64,000 nt of DNA from Flavobacterium pisciphilum (GTDB lineage: Bacteria > Bacteroidota > Bacteroidia > Flavobacteriales > Flavobacteriaceae): positions 1,426,001-1,490,000 of the forward strand of contig NZ_JAJJMO010000001.1 in NCBI RefSeq assembly GCF_020905345.1, given 5' to 3'. Both the position numbers and the translations under genes were made by a program. Numbering within the stretch: the stretch's first letter is position 1; the number at the start of each line of letters is the position of its first letter. The notes beneath the pieces are model-generated. The model saw nothing but the letters and a program-made list of their open reading frames with translations. It was not told the origin of the DNA and searched no databases. Below, one piece after another: positions 52,201 to 60,802 of the stretch.

Positions 52201-53343
52201 AAATCTGATTTCTTAGCTAATATGTCTCATGAAATACGGACTCCTCTAAACGGTATTATTGGTTTTACCAATTTGTTGATGAAAACAAATCTTGAGGAGA
52301 TTCAACAAAAATATATGATTACTGTTAATCAGTCAGCACAATCATTACTAAATATTATAAATGACATTCTTGATTTCTCTAAAATAGAAGCTGGAAAACT
52401 AGAGCTAAATATCGATCAATATAATATTAGAGAAATACTCAACCAAGTGGTCGATTTAATATTATACGAATCCAACCTTAAAAATCTCACATTAGAACTT
52501 AACATCAATGAAGACATACCAAGTTGCTTCTGGATAGATGTAGTTCGAATAAAACAGATTCTAATTAATTTACTCGCAAATGCAGTTAAGTTTACCGAAA
52601 AAGGTACTATAAAACTCAATGTAACGATACTAGACAGAATAAACGATACCTACACAATACGGTTCTCTGTTTCTGATACTGGCATCGGAATACTCGAAGA
52701 AAACAAGAAACGTATTTTTCAAGCTTTTTCACAAGAAGACAGTTCTACCACTAGAAAATTTGGAGGTACAGGACTTGGACTAACTATTTCGAACAAGCTA
52801 CTCAGCTTAATGGACAGCCATTTAAAATTAGAAAGTAAAGTAAACGTAGGAAGTACCTTTTATTTCGACCTCGACATACAAAGCTGCGACATACATGATC
52901 CTGTATTTTTTGAAAACACAATTGAAGACAGCAACAATACAAACTATGTTTTAACAGAAGAGCAACTTGCCAAAGAAATAAAATTCCTGATCGTAGAAGA
53001 CAATAACGTCAACAGATTATTACTAAGAGCTACTATAAAAAACCTGTTTATAAATGCTATCATATACGATGCTGAGAACGGTAAAGAAGCTGTTGAACTG
53101 TACAAAACGGTAGATCCAGATATCATATTCATGGACATACAAATGCCTGTTATGAACGGATATGAAGCTACCGTAGCGATACGTAAATTAAAATCAGGAA
53201 AAAAAATACCTATAATTGCTGTAACTGCTGGGGCAGAAAAAGATGAAAAGCAAAATTGTATCAATGCAGGAATGACAGGTTATATATCAAAACCAATCAT
53301 TAAAGGAAGCATCGAAAAAGCCATAATCAAATCTATTATCTAA
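49282..53343 (+). CDS. Multi-sensor hybrid histidine kinase/response regulator
   Basis: The 1353-residue protein has six to eight membrane helices in its first ~235 residues. In order it then has PAS (about 255-350), PAS (355-475), GAF-like (495-650), GAF-like (660-825) and PAS (835-955). HisKA has H983 in ANMSHEIRTPLNG. HATPase has SDTGIGI and GGTGLGLTIS. The C-terminal receiver has D1285 in IIFMDIQMP. It is a self-contained hybrid that would pass phosphate to its own receiver; the downstream HPt or output partner is not adjacent. The start is uncertain: MISSWPS at 49309 is an alternative. A strong palindrome covers codons 14-22. Confidence 0.88.
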   Translation: MVLYYSFIAMISSWPSPLGLAIKLLLFNEIVSNKIFIFYNSPKFPALGLALFGFIVFLIYHFFNIKKQLGNFIEKEKENNTTDKEYLLYFLFLGITVILIEIINEIFKVRPESLLIINTSIGLSLLLFYFITTKVDYLRKNVQYIFITLFLLLFSHIVRNVIIYPNDTIPIISFIVSFYFSYSVLKPIKLYWLFSALLFLFLIDVTISQLVTLKTSIILINFSLIIFVVNYVKYAVLLNENDKFRFSNAVVHKGNSLTIASNRKGEILFCSETITNILGYTPEEVMGMGFWNLTEDPEFIPEEYHLNYTDDKLYIRKLKCKNGEYKHIQWKDKKFSEDLIIGIGQDITEQINTKDLYKNLIQSATDLIFETDDDGNFTFINEFAISTLGYSESEIISHNYLEFIRLDYITNTMSFYENLEDNLKKKESDFPAIEIPLLTKNREELWVSLKVIIRKNDLGEIIGYAGIARDITKLKNIEIENKIRQEKIEDYNTVSKKLSTTNFSNYNDIDSVVELIIKEAAIASKANRVSYWKYTEDAITCTNLYGTDNHKLDKKRVLKKEAYPIYFNSIKSKAIINAPDVFNQLEISEFTKDTFLKNNIKSMLDVPIFTNGQLTGILCFESTPNKRIWDNEDISFGRTISDIISLAVSSQMRLIAEKKLEFKSQLLSALALCTEKFLLSKSTSKMFEETFDIIGKATKVDHMFYYERDTNTNLVSQKYKWARKGIIKQITKLRGFSTENLHEIFAQAQNKKILNTLTSKLKDSFFKELLIANEIKSILILPLYINDEFTGFIGFDDCTNEKKWTEDEIYILQSLANNISSTLERNRNETRIHESEEKFKLIANNIPGTVYLSKFDELSTKVFLNDEIENLTGYPKSEFLENKLSFLSLIHPDDKENIIKSQVSDLKRGIPIHYVYRIKRKSGEYIWVEEFGDVIKKGNTIDFVGGIYFDITSKKETEDAIKAKQLAEAANKSKSDFLANMSHEIRTPLNGIIGFTNLLMKTNLEEIQQKYMITVNQSAQSLLNIINDILDFSKIEAGKLELNIDQYNIREILNQVVDLILYESNLKNLTLELNINEDIPSCFWIDVVRIKQILINLLANAVKFTEKGTIKLNVTILDRINDTYTIRFSVSDTGIGILEENKKRIFQAFSQEDSSTTRKFGGTGLGLTISNKLLSLMDSHLKLESKVNVGSTFYFDLDIQSCDIHDPVFFENTIEDSNNTNYVLTEEQLAKEIKFLIVEDNNVNRLLLRATIKNLFINAIIYDAENGKEAVELYKTVDPDIIFMDIQMPVMNGYEATVAIRKLKSGKKIPIIAVTAGAEKDEKQNCINAGMTGYISKPIIKGSIEKAIIKSII
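49320..49346. repeat. 12-bp palindrome inside the start of the hybrid kinase ORF
   Basis: ATGGCCAAGCCC and GGGTTTGGCCAT form a stem with one G-U pair and a GTT loop. There is no T-run after it. It may be an RNA structure that affects translation or an attenuator behind the upstream gene. If the true kinase start lies further down, it is intergenic. Confidence 0.5.
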
Positions 53344-53440
53344 ATGTTAAAGAAATAGAAGATTGAAACCATTATTTCGAAAAATATATATAAATTCGTG
53401 TATAGTAAAACTTGAACTAAAACATTAAAACCATATAATT

Positions 53441-54295
53441 ATGAAATGGCAAGGCAGAAGACAAAGTGATAATGTTGAAGACAGAAGAGGAATGTCATCA
53501 GGTGGAAAAACTCTTGTAGGAGGTGGAATCATTGGTATTATAATTTTACTAGTGAATGTTTTTGGTGGTGAAAATGCGCAATTTATAACTCCCGTCTTAG
53601 AACAAATGCAAGGCTCTCAGCCGAGCCAAACCGAAGCTGCAGCACCATTAAGCAAAGAAGATGAAGAAATGGGCAACTTTGTTAGAGTGAATTTGGCCGA
53701 CAATGAAGACATATGGGGTAAAATATTTGCCGAAAACGGAATGACCTATAAAAACCCAAAACTAGTACTTTTTAGAGGTTCTGTAGAAACTGCTTGTGGA
53801 GGTGCTACAGCAGCATCAGGTCCTTTTTATTGTCCGGGAGACCAAAAAGTATATATGGATTTAGCCTTCTTTGAGGAACTAAAATCTAGATTCGGTGCCG
53901 AGGGTGGGGATTTTGCAATTTCGTACGTTATAGCGCATGAAATTGGCCACCACATACAAACATTATTAGGAACATCGGCTAAAATGCGCAAAGCACAAGA
54001 AGGAAAAAGCGAAGCTCAAGCCAATAAACTATCTGTTGCATTAGAACTTCAAGCCGACTTTTACGCAGGAGTTTGGGCACATTACAATGAGAAAAACTTA
54101 GATTCAGGTGATATTGAAGAAGCATTGAGTGCTGCAAATGCTGTTGGTGATGACGCAATACAAAGCAAGATGCAAGGACGAGTAGTTCCAGACTCATTTA
54201 CACATGGTACTTCAGAACAACGAATATATTGGTTCAAAAAAGGATTTAGTACAGGAGATATCAAACAAGGAGATACTTTTGCAGAGATTAGATAA
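53441..54295 (+). CDS. Neutral zinc metallopeptidase (YpfJ family)
   Basis: The 284-residue protein has a charged N-terminus (MKWQGRRQSDNVEDRRG), one membrane helix (about 25-41) and an extracytoplasmic peptidase domain. The zinc-binding motif is HEIGHH (166-171) with the third ligand in LELQADFYAGVW. YCPGDQKVYMDLAFFEEL is typical of PF04228. Substrates are unknown for this family. It is monocistronic and ends at a strong terminator. Confidence 0.9.
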   Translation: MKWQGRRQSDNVEDRRGMSSGGKTLVGGGIIGIIILLVNVFGGENAQFITPVLEQMQGSQPSQTEAAAPLSKEDEEMGNFVRVNLADNEDIWGKIFAENGMTYKNPKLVLFRGSVETACGGATAASGPFYCPGDQKVYMDLAFFEELKSRFGAEGGDFAISYVIAHEIGHHIQTLLGTSAKMRKAQEGKSEAQANKLSVALELQADFYAGVWAHYNEKNLDSGDIEEALSAANAVGDDAIQSKMQGRVVPDSFTHGTSEQRIYWFKKGFSTGDIKQGDTFAEIR

Positions 54296-54328
54296 CAATG
54301 CCTCTTTTCTCCAAAGAAAGAAACAATT

Positions 54329-54365
54329 TAAAGCAGCTATTCTACAATAGCTGCTTTCTTTTTTT
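54329..54365 (+). terminator. Intrinsic terminator
   Basis: AAAGCAGCTA pairs with TAGCTGCTTT across an 8-nt loop, followed by TTTTTTT, behind the metallopeptidase gene. Confidence 0.92.
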
Positions 54366-54507
54366 AGAGCTCATTATATAATTTGTATTTTATATAATGC
54401 TGCCTATATTGCCTAGCTAATTCATGATGATACTATTTTTAAAAAGTGGTTTTTTTCTTTTACCTCACACTTCTTTTTAAGTAGCATTTTTCAAGAAATA
54501 TAAACGC

Positions 54508-54542
54508 ACAAAAAAAGCCTCGAATAAATTCGAGGCTTTTGC
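54508..54542 (-). terminator. Intrinsic terminator of tRNA-His
   Basis: AAAAGCCTCGAA and TTCGAGGCTTTT form a 12-bp stem with a 4-nt loop. On the minus strand it is followed by a T-run, just downstream of the tRNA. Confidence 0.85.
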
Positions 54543-54547
54543 TTTTG

Positions 54548-54621
54548 GGTGGATGACCGGGTTCGAACCGGCGACCCTCGGTACCACAAACCGATGCTCT
54601 AACCAGCTGAGCTACAACCAC
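54548..54621 (-). tRNA. tRNA-His (anticodon GTG)
   Basis: The cloverleaf is complete: D-arm GCTCAGCTGGTTAGAGC, anticodon stem TCGGT/ACCGA around TTGTGGT with GTG at 54587-54585, and T-arm GCCGG-TTCGAAC-CCGGT. The His identity pair is encoded: G-1 at 54622 opposite discriminator C73 at 54548. The acceptor stem GTGGTTG/CATCCAC has one T-T mismatch (5-68). The CCA end is not encoded in full. Confidence 0.95.
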
Positions 54622-54638
54622 CATTTGCTTAGCGGTGG

Positions 54639-54668
54639 CAAAGATACAACTAAAGTTTAGTTGTGCAA
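54639..54668 (-). promoter_or_regulatory. Promoter of tRNA-His (TTG-N19-TATCTTTG)
   Basis: On the minus strand, TTG at 54668-54666 is followed 19 nt later by TATCTTTG at 54646-54639. This is a complete Bacteroidota -33/-7 promoter about 17 nt ahead of the tRNA 5' end. It is the best promoter match in the window. Confidence 0.75.
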
Positions 54669-54685
54669 GCAAAAAATAAAAAAAT

Positions 54686-55402
54686 TTACAATAAATTTTC
54701 TAAACTATTGACTGCCAAACACCTCTCAACAGTAAATCCTTCAGCAAAATCTACCCCAACTAACCTACCTAGATCTTGTGCACGATAATTTAGGCTTTCA
54801 AGGAAGTTTTTACTCGTTATTGGAGTAGCAGGCTCCTTAGAATTTGCATCATAAAACTGCGAACCATACGCCAAAATAGATTCAATCTTCTTTTCAGTGA
54901 ATCCTGTGATGTCTACAACGAAGTCTGGCTCTATATTTTTCCATTGGATATAATGATAAACTACTTTAGGACGCCATGCTGTTTGCTTCTCTCCATCAAG
55001 AGTAGTTCCTATTTTCATTAAACCAGATAAGAAACAAGCATCAGAAACTAATTTACTTCCTTTTCCATGATCAATATGACGGTCATCGATTGCATTACAC
55101 AATACAATCTCAGGTTTATACTTACGGATCATTTTTATTACTTCTAATTGATGCTTTTCGTCATTAACAAAAAAACCATCACGCATTGCTAAATTCTCTC
55201 GCACAGAAACGCCCAATATGTTTGCTGCAGCTGCAGCTTCTAAATCTCTAAGTTCAGCAGATCCACGTGTTCCTAATTCACCACGAGTTAAATCTACAAT
55301 CCCTACTTTTTTCCCTAGAGAAATCTCTTTTAAAATTGTTCCAGCACAACCTAACTCTACATCATCTGGATGTGCTCCAAAAGCTAATATATCTAATTTC
55401 AT
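54686..55402 (-). CDS. bshB1: Bacillithiol biosynthesis deacetylase BshB1
   Basis: The 238-residue PIG-L/LmbE-type zinc hydrolase removes acetate from GlcNAc-malate, the second step of bacillithiol synthesis. The metal motif AHPDDVELGCAG is at 10-21 (H11, D13, D14) and the second ligand region is DDRHIDHGKGS (near 106-116). DLTRGELGTRGS matches BshB1 closely. bshA and bshC are not in the window. It follows menF by 81 nt on the same strand. Confidence 0.93.
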   Translation of the reverse strand: MKLDILAFGAHPDDVELGCAGTILKEISLGKKVGIVDLTRGELGTRGSAELRDLEAAAAANILGVSVRENLAMRDGFFVNDEKHQLEVIKMIRKYKPEIVLCNAIDDRHIDHGKGSKLVSDACFLSGLMKIGTTLDGEKQTAWRPKVVYHYIQWKNIEPDFVVDITGFTEKKIESILAYGSQFYDANSKEPATPITSKNFLESLNYRAQDLGRLVGVDFAEGFTVERCLAVNSLENLL

Positions 55403-55483
55403 TCTTCTAATTATTTCAAGTTTTTATTGTTTCGGGTTTCAAGTTGCTGCTACAACTGAAAACTGTCAGTAAAAACTAATTAC

Positions 55484-56551
55484 TTATTTTATATTCAAAA
55501 CTCTTTTCATCGTCATCGACTTATTCACGCTTTCCTCCCACTCGTTTTCAGGAATACTCTCTTTTGTAATTCCGCACCCCATATATAAAACTGCTTCAGA
55601 ATTGCGTATTTGCATGCTTCGTAAATTTACAAATAAATCAGAGCTTATCGAGTCAGAAGTAAAGCTACTATTTAATTCACCTAGAAAACCAGTATAAAAA
55701 GTCCGATTATAATTTTCATTTTCCAAAATAAAAGTTCGTGATTTCTTTTTAGGATAACCACAAACAGCAGGAGTTGGATGCAATAAATCAATTACTTCTT
55801 CTAAACTAGAATCTGTTTTTAAAGCTCCCGAAATATCAGTTTTAATATGCCAAATACTTCCCGCATTAGCACTATAAGGCTCAGTAACCTCAACCGAAGA
55901 AGCGACATCCTCTAATCTTTTTACAATAAAATCAGTAACATATTGCTGTTCGTCTTTTTCTTTTTGGTGCCAAACTACTTCTGTTGCCAAAGTAGCTTTT
56001 TGAGTTCCTGCTAAGGCAGTGGTTTCAAAAACATTCCCATTTGCTTTAAGCAATTGCTCAGGTGTTGCTCCCATCCAAAAACCAACTTCAGGATGAAAGA
56101 AACAATAAGCCAATGTTGTTGGGTATAAATTGGCTAGATTTTGAAAAGTTTCGATAAAATCAAAATCACTCAAAGAAACAATTTCACTACGTGATAAAAC
56201 TACTTTTTTGAATTCCTCATTCTTAATAGCATTAACACCATTCTCAACTAATGCTTCAAATTGTTTTTTAGCCTCAGTATCAAAGTTCAAATTAACGACA
56301 TCAACTAAACTTACAGACTTTGCTTCTAACTTGCTAGTACAAATTTCAGATTCATTTTCAGGAATAAGAACAATTTGTTTTTTATCAAAAGAAGCAAATA
56401 CAAAACCTTTTTCTTTATAATCGACAACTTTATGCAACGTTTTATTTTGTTGCAACAAAGCAATAATTTCATCCGACTTAGGTTTCTTATAAAGCACAAA
56501 AGGCATATCCTGCTCTTTGTGTTTTTTAATTTTAGAAAAAAAATGATTCAT
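55484..56551 (-). CDS. menF: Isochorismate synthase
   Basis: The 355-residue chorismate-binding enzyme converts chorismate to isochorismate, the entry step of menaquinone synthesis. Signature blocks include EFKKVVLSRSEIV, GFWMGATPEQLL, TTALAGT, LHPTPAVCGYPKK and RTFYTGFLGELN. The active-site glutamate and lysine regions are in place. The thioesterase gene starts just upstream with 7 nt between them, so they form an operon. Confidence 0.92.
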   Translation of the reverse strand: MNHFFSKIKKHKEQDMPFVLYKKPKSDEIIALLQQNKTLHKVVDYKEKGFVFASFDKKQIVLIPENESEICTSKLEAKSVSLVDVVNLNFDTEAKKQFEALVENGVNAIKNEEFKKVVLSRSEIVSLSDFDFIETFQNLANLYPTTLAYCFFHPEVGFWMGATPEQLLKANGNVFETTALAGTQKATLATEVVWHQKEKDEQQYVTDFIVKRLEDVASSVEVTEPYSANAGSIWHIKTDISGALKTDSSLEEVIDLLHPTPAVCGYPKKKSRTFILENENYNRTFYTGFLGELNSSFTSDSISSDLFVNLRSMQIRNSEAVLYMGCGITKESIPENEWEESVNKSMTMKRVLNIK

Positions 56552-56558
56552 GTCTGGA

Positions 56559-56987
56559 CTACTTTTTTTGTCTATCTAAAACCATATTCGTCAGTTTACA
56601 CAATGAAACCAAATTACCTTCTTCATCAGTAATTTTTATCTCCCAAAGGTGCAAGCTTCTTCCTTTATGGATAATTCGCGCAGTTCCATAAACAAAACCT
56701 TCACGAATACTTTTTAAATGATTTGCCGAAATTTCGATTCCGCGTACTTCTTGTAATTCAGGATTTATATAAAAAAAGGATGCTGCACTTCCTACACTTT
56801 CTGCAAGTGCTACTGATGCTCCACCGTGTAATAATCCCATTGGCTGATGAACAGCTGGATTTACAGGCATTTTGGCTACTAAAAAATCTTCTCCAGCATC
56901 TATATATTCAATTTTAAGCGTTTGCATCAAGGTGTTTTTAGAAAACTGATTGCAATGCTCTAATATTTGTTCTTTACTAAAATTCAT
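56559..56987 (-). CDS. PaaI/MenI-type hotdog thioesterase
   Basis: The 142-residue hotdog-fold protein has NPAVHQPMGLLHGGASVALAE, the conserved active-site segment of the YdiI/MenI and PaaI groups, and GIEISANHLKSIREG later on. Because it is cotranscribed with menF, I infer that it hydrolyses 1,4-dihydroxy-2-naphthoyl-CoA in menaquinone synthesis. Confidence 0.85.
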   Translation of the reverse strand: MNFSKEQILEHCNQFSKNTLMQTLKIEYIDAGEDFLVAKMPVNPAVHQPMGLLHGGASVALAESVGSAASFFYINPELQEVRGIEISANHLKSIREGFVYGTARIIHKGRSLHLWEIKITDEEGNLVSLCKLTNMVLDRQKK

Positions 56988-57112
56988 TTGTTTGGCTTTA
57001 AAATGTAAAATTAAATAAAAGATAAGTCACAAAACAGGAAATACAATTCTAAATTAAAAATGATACGTTAATCGAATTACTTTTTTGCTATTTTTACATA
57101 AATTCTATTCAA

Positions 57113-58609
57113 ATGCGTACTTTTTTTTTACTATTTACTATCGGAATACTTTTAGCTACAAGTTCATGTCGAAGTGATTTTGAAACCGTTGCCAGTACTG
57201 GAGATTTAGTTTTCTCAAAAGACACCGTGTATCTAGATACTGTTTTTACCAATATTGGTTCAAGCACCTACCAACTAAAAGTATACAACAAAAGCAAAAA
57301 AGACATTACGATTCCAACAATCAAATTAGGCAAAGGCTTAAGTTCAAAATACAGAATGACTGTTGATGGTATGCATGGAACTGATGGTAAAATCTTTAAC
57401 AACGTAACATTGTTAGCCAAAGACAGCATGTATGTTTTCATAGAAACAACAGCAGCAATTACAGACGCAAATCCAACTGATTTTTTATATACCGATCAAA
57501 TCCAATTTGATAGTGGTGCAAATCTTCAAAATGTAGAATTAGTAACACTCATCCAAGATGCAACTTTTTTATATCCAAAACATTTTGCCGATGGAACCAC
57601 CGAAACGTTACCAATAGATGGCAAAGAAGTAGAAGGCTTTTTTTTAGAGGATAACGAATTACAATTTACAAATCAAAAACCATACGTCATATATGGTTAC
57701 GCAGCTGTTCCCGAAGGAAAAACCGTTACGTTTGATGCTGGTTCAAGAGTTCATTTTCACTCCAACTCAGGGCTTTTAGTTAGCAAAAAAGCAAGTATTA
57801 ATGTAAATGGAGCAATATCATCAACAGAAAAATTAGAAAAAGAAGTCATTTTTGAAGGGGATCGTTTAGAGCCTTTATATTCAGATATCCCTGGACAATG
57901 GGGAACTATCTGGCTTGCTAATGGAAGTACAAACAACACCATCACTAATCTGACTATTAAAAATGCAACTACTGGTTTGTTTATAGAAAATAGCGACCAA
58001 ACTACGGTGCGTATTAAAAACACACAAATCTACAATTCTGTAAATCATGGTATTTTAGCACAAAACGGTAAAATAAAAGGCGAAAACATTGTAATAAATC
58101 GTGCAGGATTGTCAAGTTTAGCTTGTTTGTATGGTGGTAATTACGAATTTACACATTGTACTTTCAATAACAATTGGCAAAGCTCTCAACAAAGCACAGT
58201 TTCTCTTAGCAACACACTTGCAGGTGCGAGTCCAGAAACCAGAGATCTAACACAAGCTACTTTCAATAATTGCATCATTTACGGCTCAAATACCAACGAA
58301 TTATCATTAGACAAAAAAAGCAATTCCGCTTTTGTGTACCAATTCAATAACTCATTAATTAAGCATAGTAGCACAAGCACAAACCCCGATTATCAATTCA
58401 ATACAGATACCCAGCATTATAATGGGATTATACTAAATCAAGATCCAAAATTTTACAAAGTATCACAAAACAAATTTAATATCGAGGCAAATTCTAGTGC
58501 TTTCGCAAAAGGAAATCAGTCTTATATTATCCCGTTGGATATTATAGGAAACACCAGAACTTCTCCACCCGATTTAGGAGCTTACCAGAGTATGCCTTTC
58601 CCTAAATAA
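57113..58609 (+). CDS. Right-handed beta-helix lipoprotein
   Basis: The 498-residue protein has a lipoprotein signal peptide with C19 in the lipobox region LATSSC. The N-terminal ~170 residues are a beta-sandwich-like domain (DLVFSKDTVYLDTVFTNIGS). From about 215 the sequence becomes a repetitive beta-helix, with runs such as NNTITNLTIKNATTGLFIEN and HGILAQNGKIKGENIVINRAG. It ends TSPPDLGAYQSMPFPK, as in parallel-beta-helix proteins of this phylum. It is likely at the cell envelope. The function is unknown. Confidence 0.85.
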   Translation: MRTFFLLFTIGILLATSSCRSDFETVASTGDLVFSKDTVYLDTVFTNIGSSTYQLKVYNKSKKDITIPTIKLGKGLSSKYRMTVDGMHGTDGKIFNNVTLLAKDSMYVFIETTAAITDANPTDFLYTDQIQFDSGANLQNVELVTLIQDATFLYPKHFADGTTETLPIDGKEVEGFFLEDNELQFTNQKPYVIYGYAAVPEGKTVTFDAGSRVHFHSNSGLLVSKKASINVNGAISSTEKLEKEVIFEGDRLEPLYSDIPGQWGTIWLANGSTNNTITNLTIKNATTGLFIENSDQTTVRIKNTQIYNSVNHGILAQNGKIKGENIVINRAGLSSLACLYGGNYEFTHCTFNNNWQSSQQSTVSLSNTLAGASPETRDLTQATFNNCIIYGSNTNELSLDKKSNSAFVYQFNNSLIKHSSTSTNPDYQFNTDTQHYNGIILNQDPKFYKVSQNKFNIEANSSAFAKGNQSYIIPLDIIGNTRTSPPDLGAYQSMPFPK

Positions 58610-58755
58610 AACTCGCGAAGCCACAAAGCCTCAACAAACTAATATCTCATAGATATAGCTTACAAAAAACACAAAGAAACAAGGCAATAATTTAGAATAA
58701 GAAAAAAGCTGCAATAAATTAAACATCTCTTAACGCAAGGCATCCTAAAAATATG

Positions 58756-58763
58756 TAGATTTG
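58756..58763 (+). promoter_or_regulatory. Bacteroidota -7 promoter box
   Basis: TAGATTTG matches TAnnTTTG and predicts an ~80-nt leader for the endonuclease gene. The rest of the 58610-58847 spacer shows only short AT-rich sequence. Confidence 0.35.
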
Positions 58764-58847
58764 TTTTAAAGTAAAACTAACCCATTCAAAATCAGTTTTT
58801 TGAAATAGTTTCACAAGCCCCTTTTTTAACCTTAAACCAATTAAATT

Positions 58848-60698
58848 ATGAAGAAAATCTACTCTTCCCTTTTTCTATTGCTCTTTACTATTGCAACTTT
58901 TGCTCAAATTCCATCAGGATATTACAACACGGCAACTGGAACAGGTTACACCCTGAAAACTCAATTATACAATATCATTAAAGGACATACCGATAATGGA
59001 TACGCTGGTTTATATACCACGTATCAAACATCTGATATTGATAATTTTTTCGAAAATGACGGAAGTGTCTTAGACATGTATTCTGAAAATCCATCAGGAA
59101 CTGATCCGTATAACTATAGCATAGGAACGACACAAAGATGTGGTAATTACGTATCAGAAGGAGATTGTTATAACCGCGAACATATAATTCCACAATCGGT
59201 ATTTAGCGAAAAAGCTCCGATGGTATCGGATGCACATTTCATCACACCTACAGATGGAAAAGTAAATGGAATACGATCTAATTATCCCCATGGAGTGGTA
59301 AATACACCAACATATATTTCTCAAAATGGTGGAAAACTAGGCGCCAATTCTACATCTGGGTATTCAGGAACTGTTTTTGAACCTATCAATGAGTTTAAAG
59401 GAGATATTGCTAGAATGTATTTTTATTTTGCAACACGTTATGAAAATACCGTTGCTGGTTATAGTTATCCTATGTTTGATGGTTCAGGAAACAAAGTATT
59501 TACTGCTGCTTTCTTGAATATTCTTTTAGCTTGGAATGCACAAGACCCAGTAAGTCCAAGAGAAATTGCAAGAAACAACGCCATTTATGCACGTCAGAAT
59601 AATCGAAATCCATATATCGACCATCCAGAATATGTAAATCAAATCTGGAACCCATCTGCTGACACACAAGCACCAACAATACCAACAAGTTTAGCGAGTA
59701 CTTCTAAAACAGCCACTACTATTTCTTTAAGCTGGACTGCATCTACAGACAATGTAGGAGTTACAGGTTATAACGTTTATACAAATGGTGTTTTAAAAAC
59801 TACCGTAACAGGATTAACTGCTACCATAACAGGGTTGACAGCTGCAACAAGTTACAATATTACTGTCACTGCAAGAGATGCTGCAGGAAATACTTCAGCA
59901 GTAAGCAATACTATCACAGTAGTTACAGATACAAGTGGCGGACCTGGACCTGGAACTAACACTGACTTATTATTTACGGAATACATAGAAGGTTCTGGAA
60001 ACAACAAAGCATTAGAAATCCTGAACTCAACTGGAAGTCCTGTAAATTTATCTAATTACAGCATCAAAAGACAAACTAACGGAACTGGTGCATGGAGCTC
60101 AGGACTTACTTTGAGCGGAACCTTAAATACTGGAAGCAAATTCACCATTGTAAATAATTTAATGGCATCAAGCTGTTTCCCGACAAGCTCAGCCAATCTT
60201 TCAACAACTGCCCCAGAACTTACCTTTAATGGAAACGATCCTGTAGGTTTATTCAAAAACGGTGTACTTATCGATATTATCGGAACTTTTAATGGTGGAT
60301 CTGCAAACTTTGCTGTCGATGTAACTTTAAGAAGAAAATCAACTATCACCTCTCCGAGCACAACCTTTAACTTAAGTTCTCAATGGGATTCCTTTAGCGT
60401 TGATACTTGCAATAATTTAGGAAATAAAACTTTGGGGGTTACAAAAGAAAAGATCGTTTCAGATTCAAATGAAATCTTACTATATCCAAACCCTTCAAAT
60501 GGTAATTTCTTTATCAGTTTCGACAATTCAAACGCTCCATATTCAATTGAAATAATTTCGGTAACAGGTCAAAAAGTGTTCGAAAAACAAAGCACAACAC
60601 AACAATCTATAGCTGTAAGTAATCTTCCAAAAGGATTATACGTAATAAAAGTGATTAAAGAGGAAAAAACTCTCATTAAAAAGATAATAATCAACTAA
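58848..60698 (+). CDS. Secreted endonuclease I with FN3, lamin-tail and T9SS sorting domains
   Basis: The 616-residue protein has a signal peptide (1-19, ending FAQ) and an endonuclease I domain (about 20-270). Its catalytic-type block is NREHIIPQSVF, with DAHFITPTDGKVNGIRSNYP. A fibronectin type III domain (about 277-362) and a lamin-tail domain (about 374-525, LLFTEYIEGSGNNKALEI) follow. The C-terminal type A T9SS sorting domain (about 545-616) has LLYPNPSNG and ends in KKIIIN. It is exported by the gliding-associated secretion system and probably degrades extracellular DNA or RNA for nutrients. Confidence 0.93.
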   Translation: MKKIYSSLFLLLFTIATFAQIPSGYYNTATGTGYTLKTQLYNIIKGHTDNGYAGLYTTYQTSDIDNFFENDGSVLDMYSENPSGTDPYNYSIGTTQRCGNYVSEGDCYNREHIIPQSVFSEKAPMVSDAHFITPTDGKVNGIRSNYPHGVVNTPTYISQNGGKLGANSTSGYSGTVFEPINEFKGDIARMYFYFATRYENTVAGYSYPMFDGSGNKVFTAAFLNILLAWNAQDPVSPREIARNNAIYARQNNRNPYIDHPEYVNQIWNPSADTQAPTIPTSLASTSKTATTISLSWTASTDNVGVTGYNVYTNGVLKTTVTGLTATITGLTAATSYNITVTARDAAGNTSAVSNTITVVTDTSGGPGPGTNTDLLFTEYIEGSGNNKALEILNSTGSPVNLSNYSIKRQTNGTGAWSSGLTLSGTLNTGSKFTIVNNLMASSCFPTSSANLSTTAPELTFNGNDPVGLFKNGVLIDIIGTFNGGSANFAVDVTLRRKSTITSPSTTFNLSSQWDSFSVDTCNNLGNKTLGVTKEKIVSDSNEILLYPNPSNGNFFISFDNSNAPYSIEIISVTGQKVFEKQSTTQQSIAVSNLPKGLYVIKVIKEEKTLIKKIIIN

Positions 60699-60721
60699 TT
60701 AAAAATTAGACAATCAATAAT

Positions 60722-60753
60722 TAAAAAGTAGCAAATTGCTACTTTTTTTTTTG
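60722..60753 (+). terminator. Intrinsic terminator
   Basis: AAAAAGTAGCAA pairs with TTGCTACTTTTT, followed by a long T-run, after the endonuclease gene. Confidence 0.88.
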
Positions 60754-60765
60754 ATCTTAATTAAC

Positions 60766-60773
60766 TAAATTTG
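60766..60773 (+). promoter_or_regulatory. Bacteroidota -7 box of purL
   Basis: TAAATTTG matches TAnnTTTG, 29 nt before the purL ATG. Confidence 0.45.
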
Positions 60774-60802
60774 CAACTAAATACAACAAACTACACAACA
60801 CA

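Noticed and set aside
54460..54672. 70-residue minus-strand reading frame
   Set aside because: It spans the tRNA-His gene and its terminator and resembles the well-known false proteins translated from tRNA genes.
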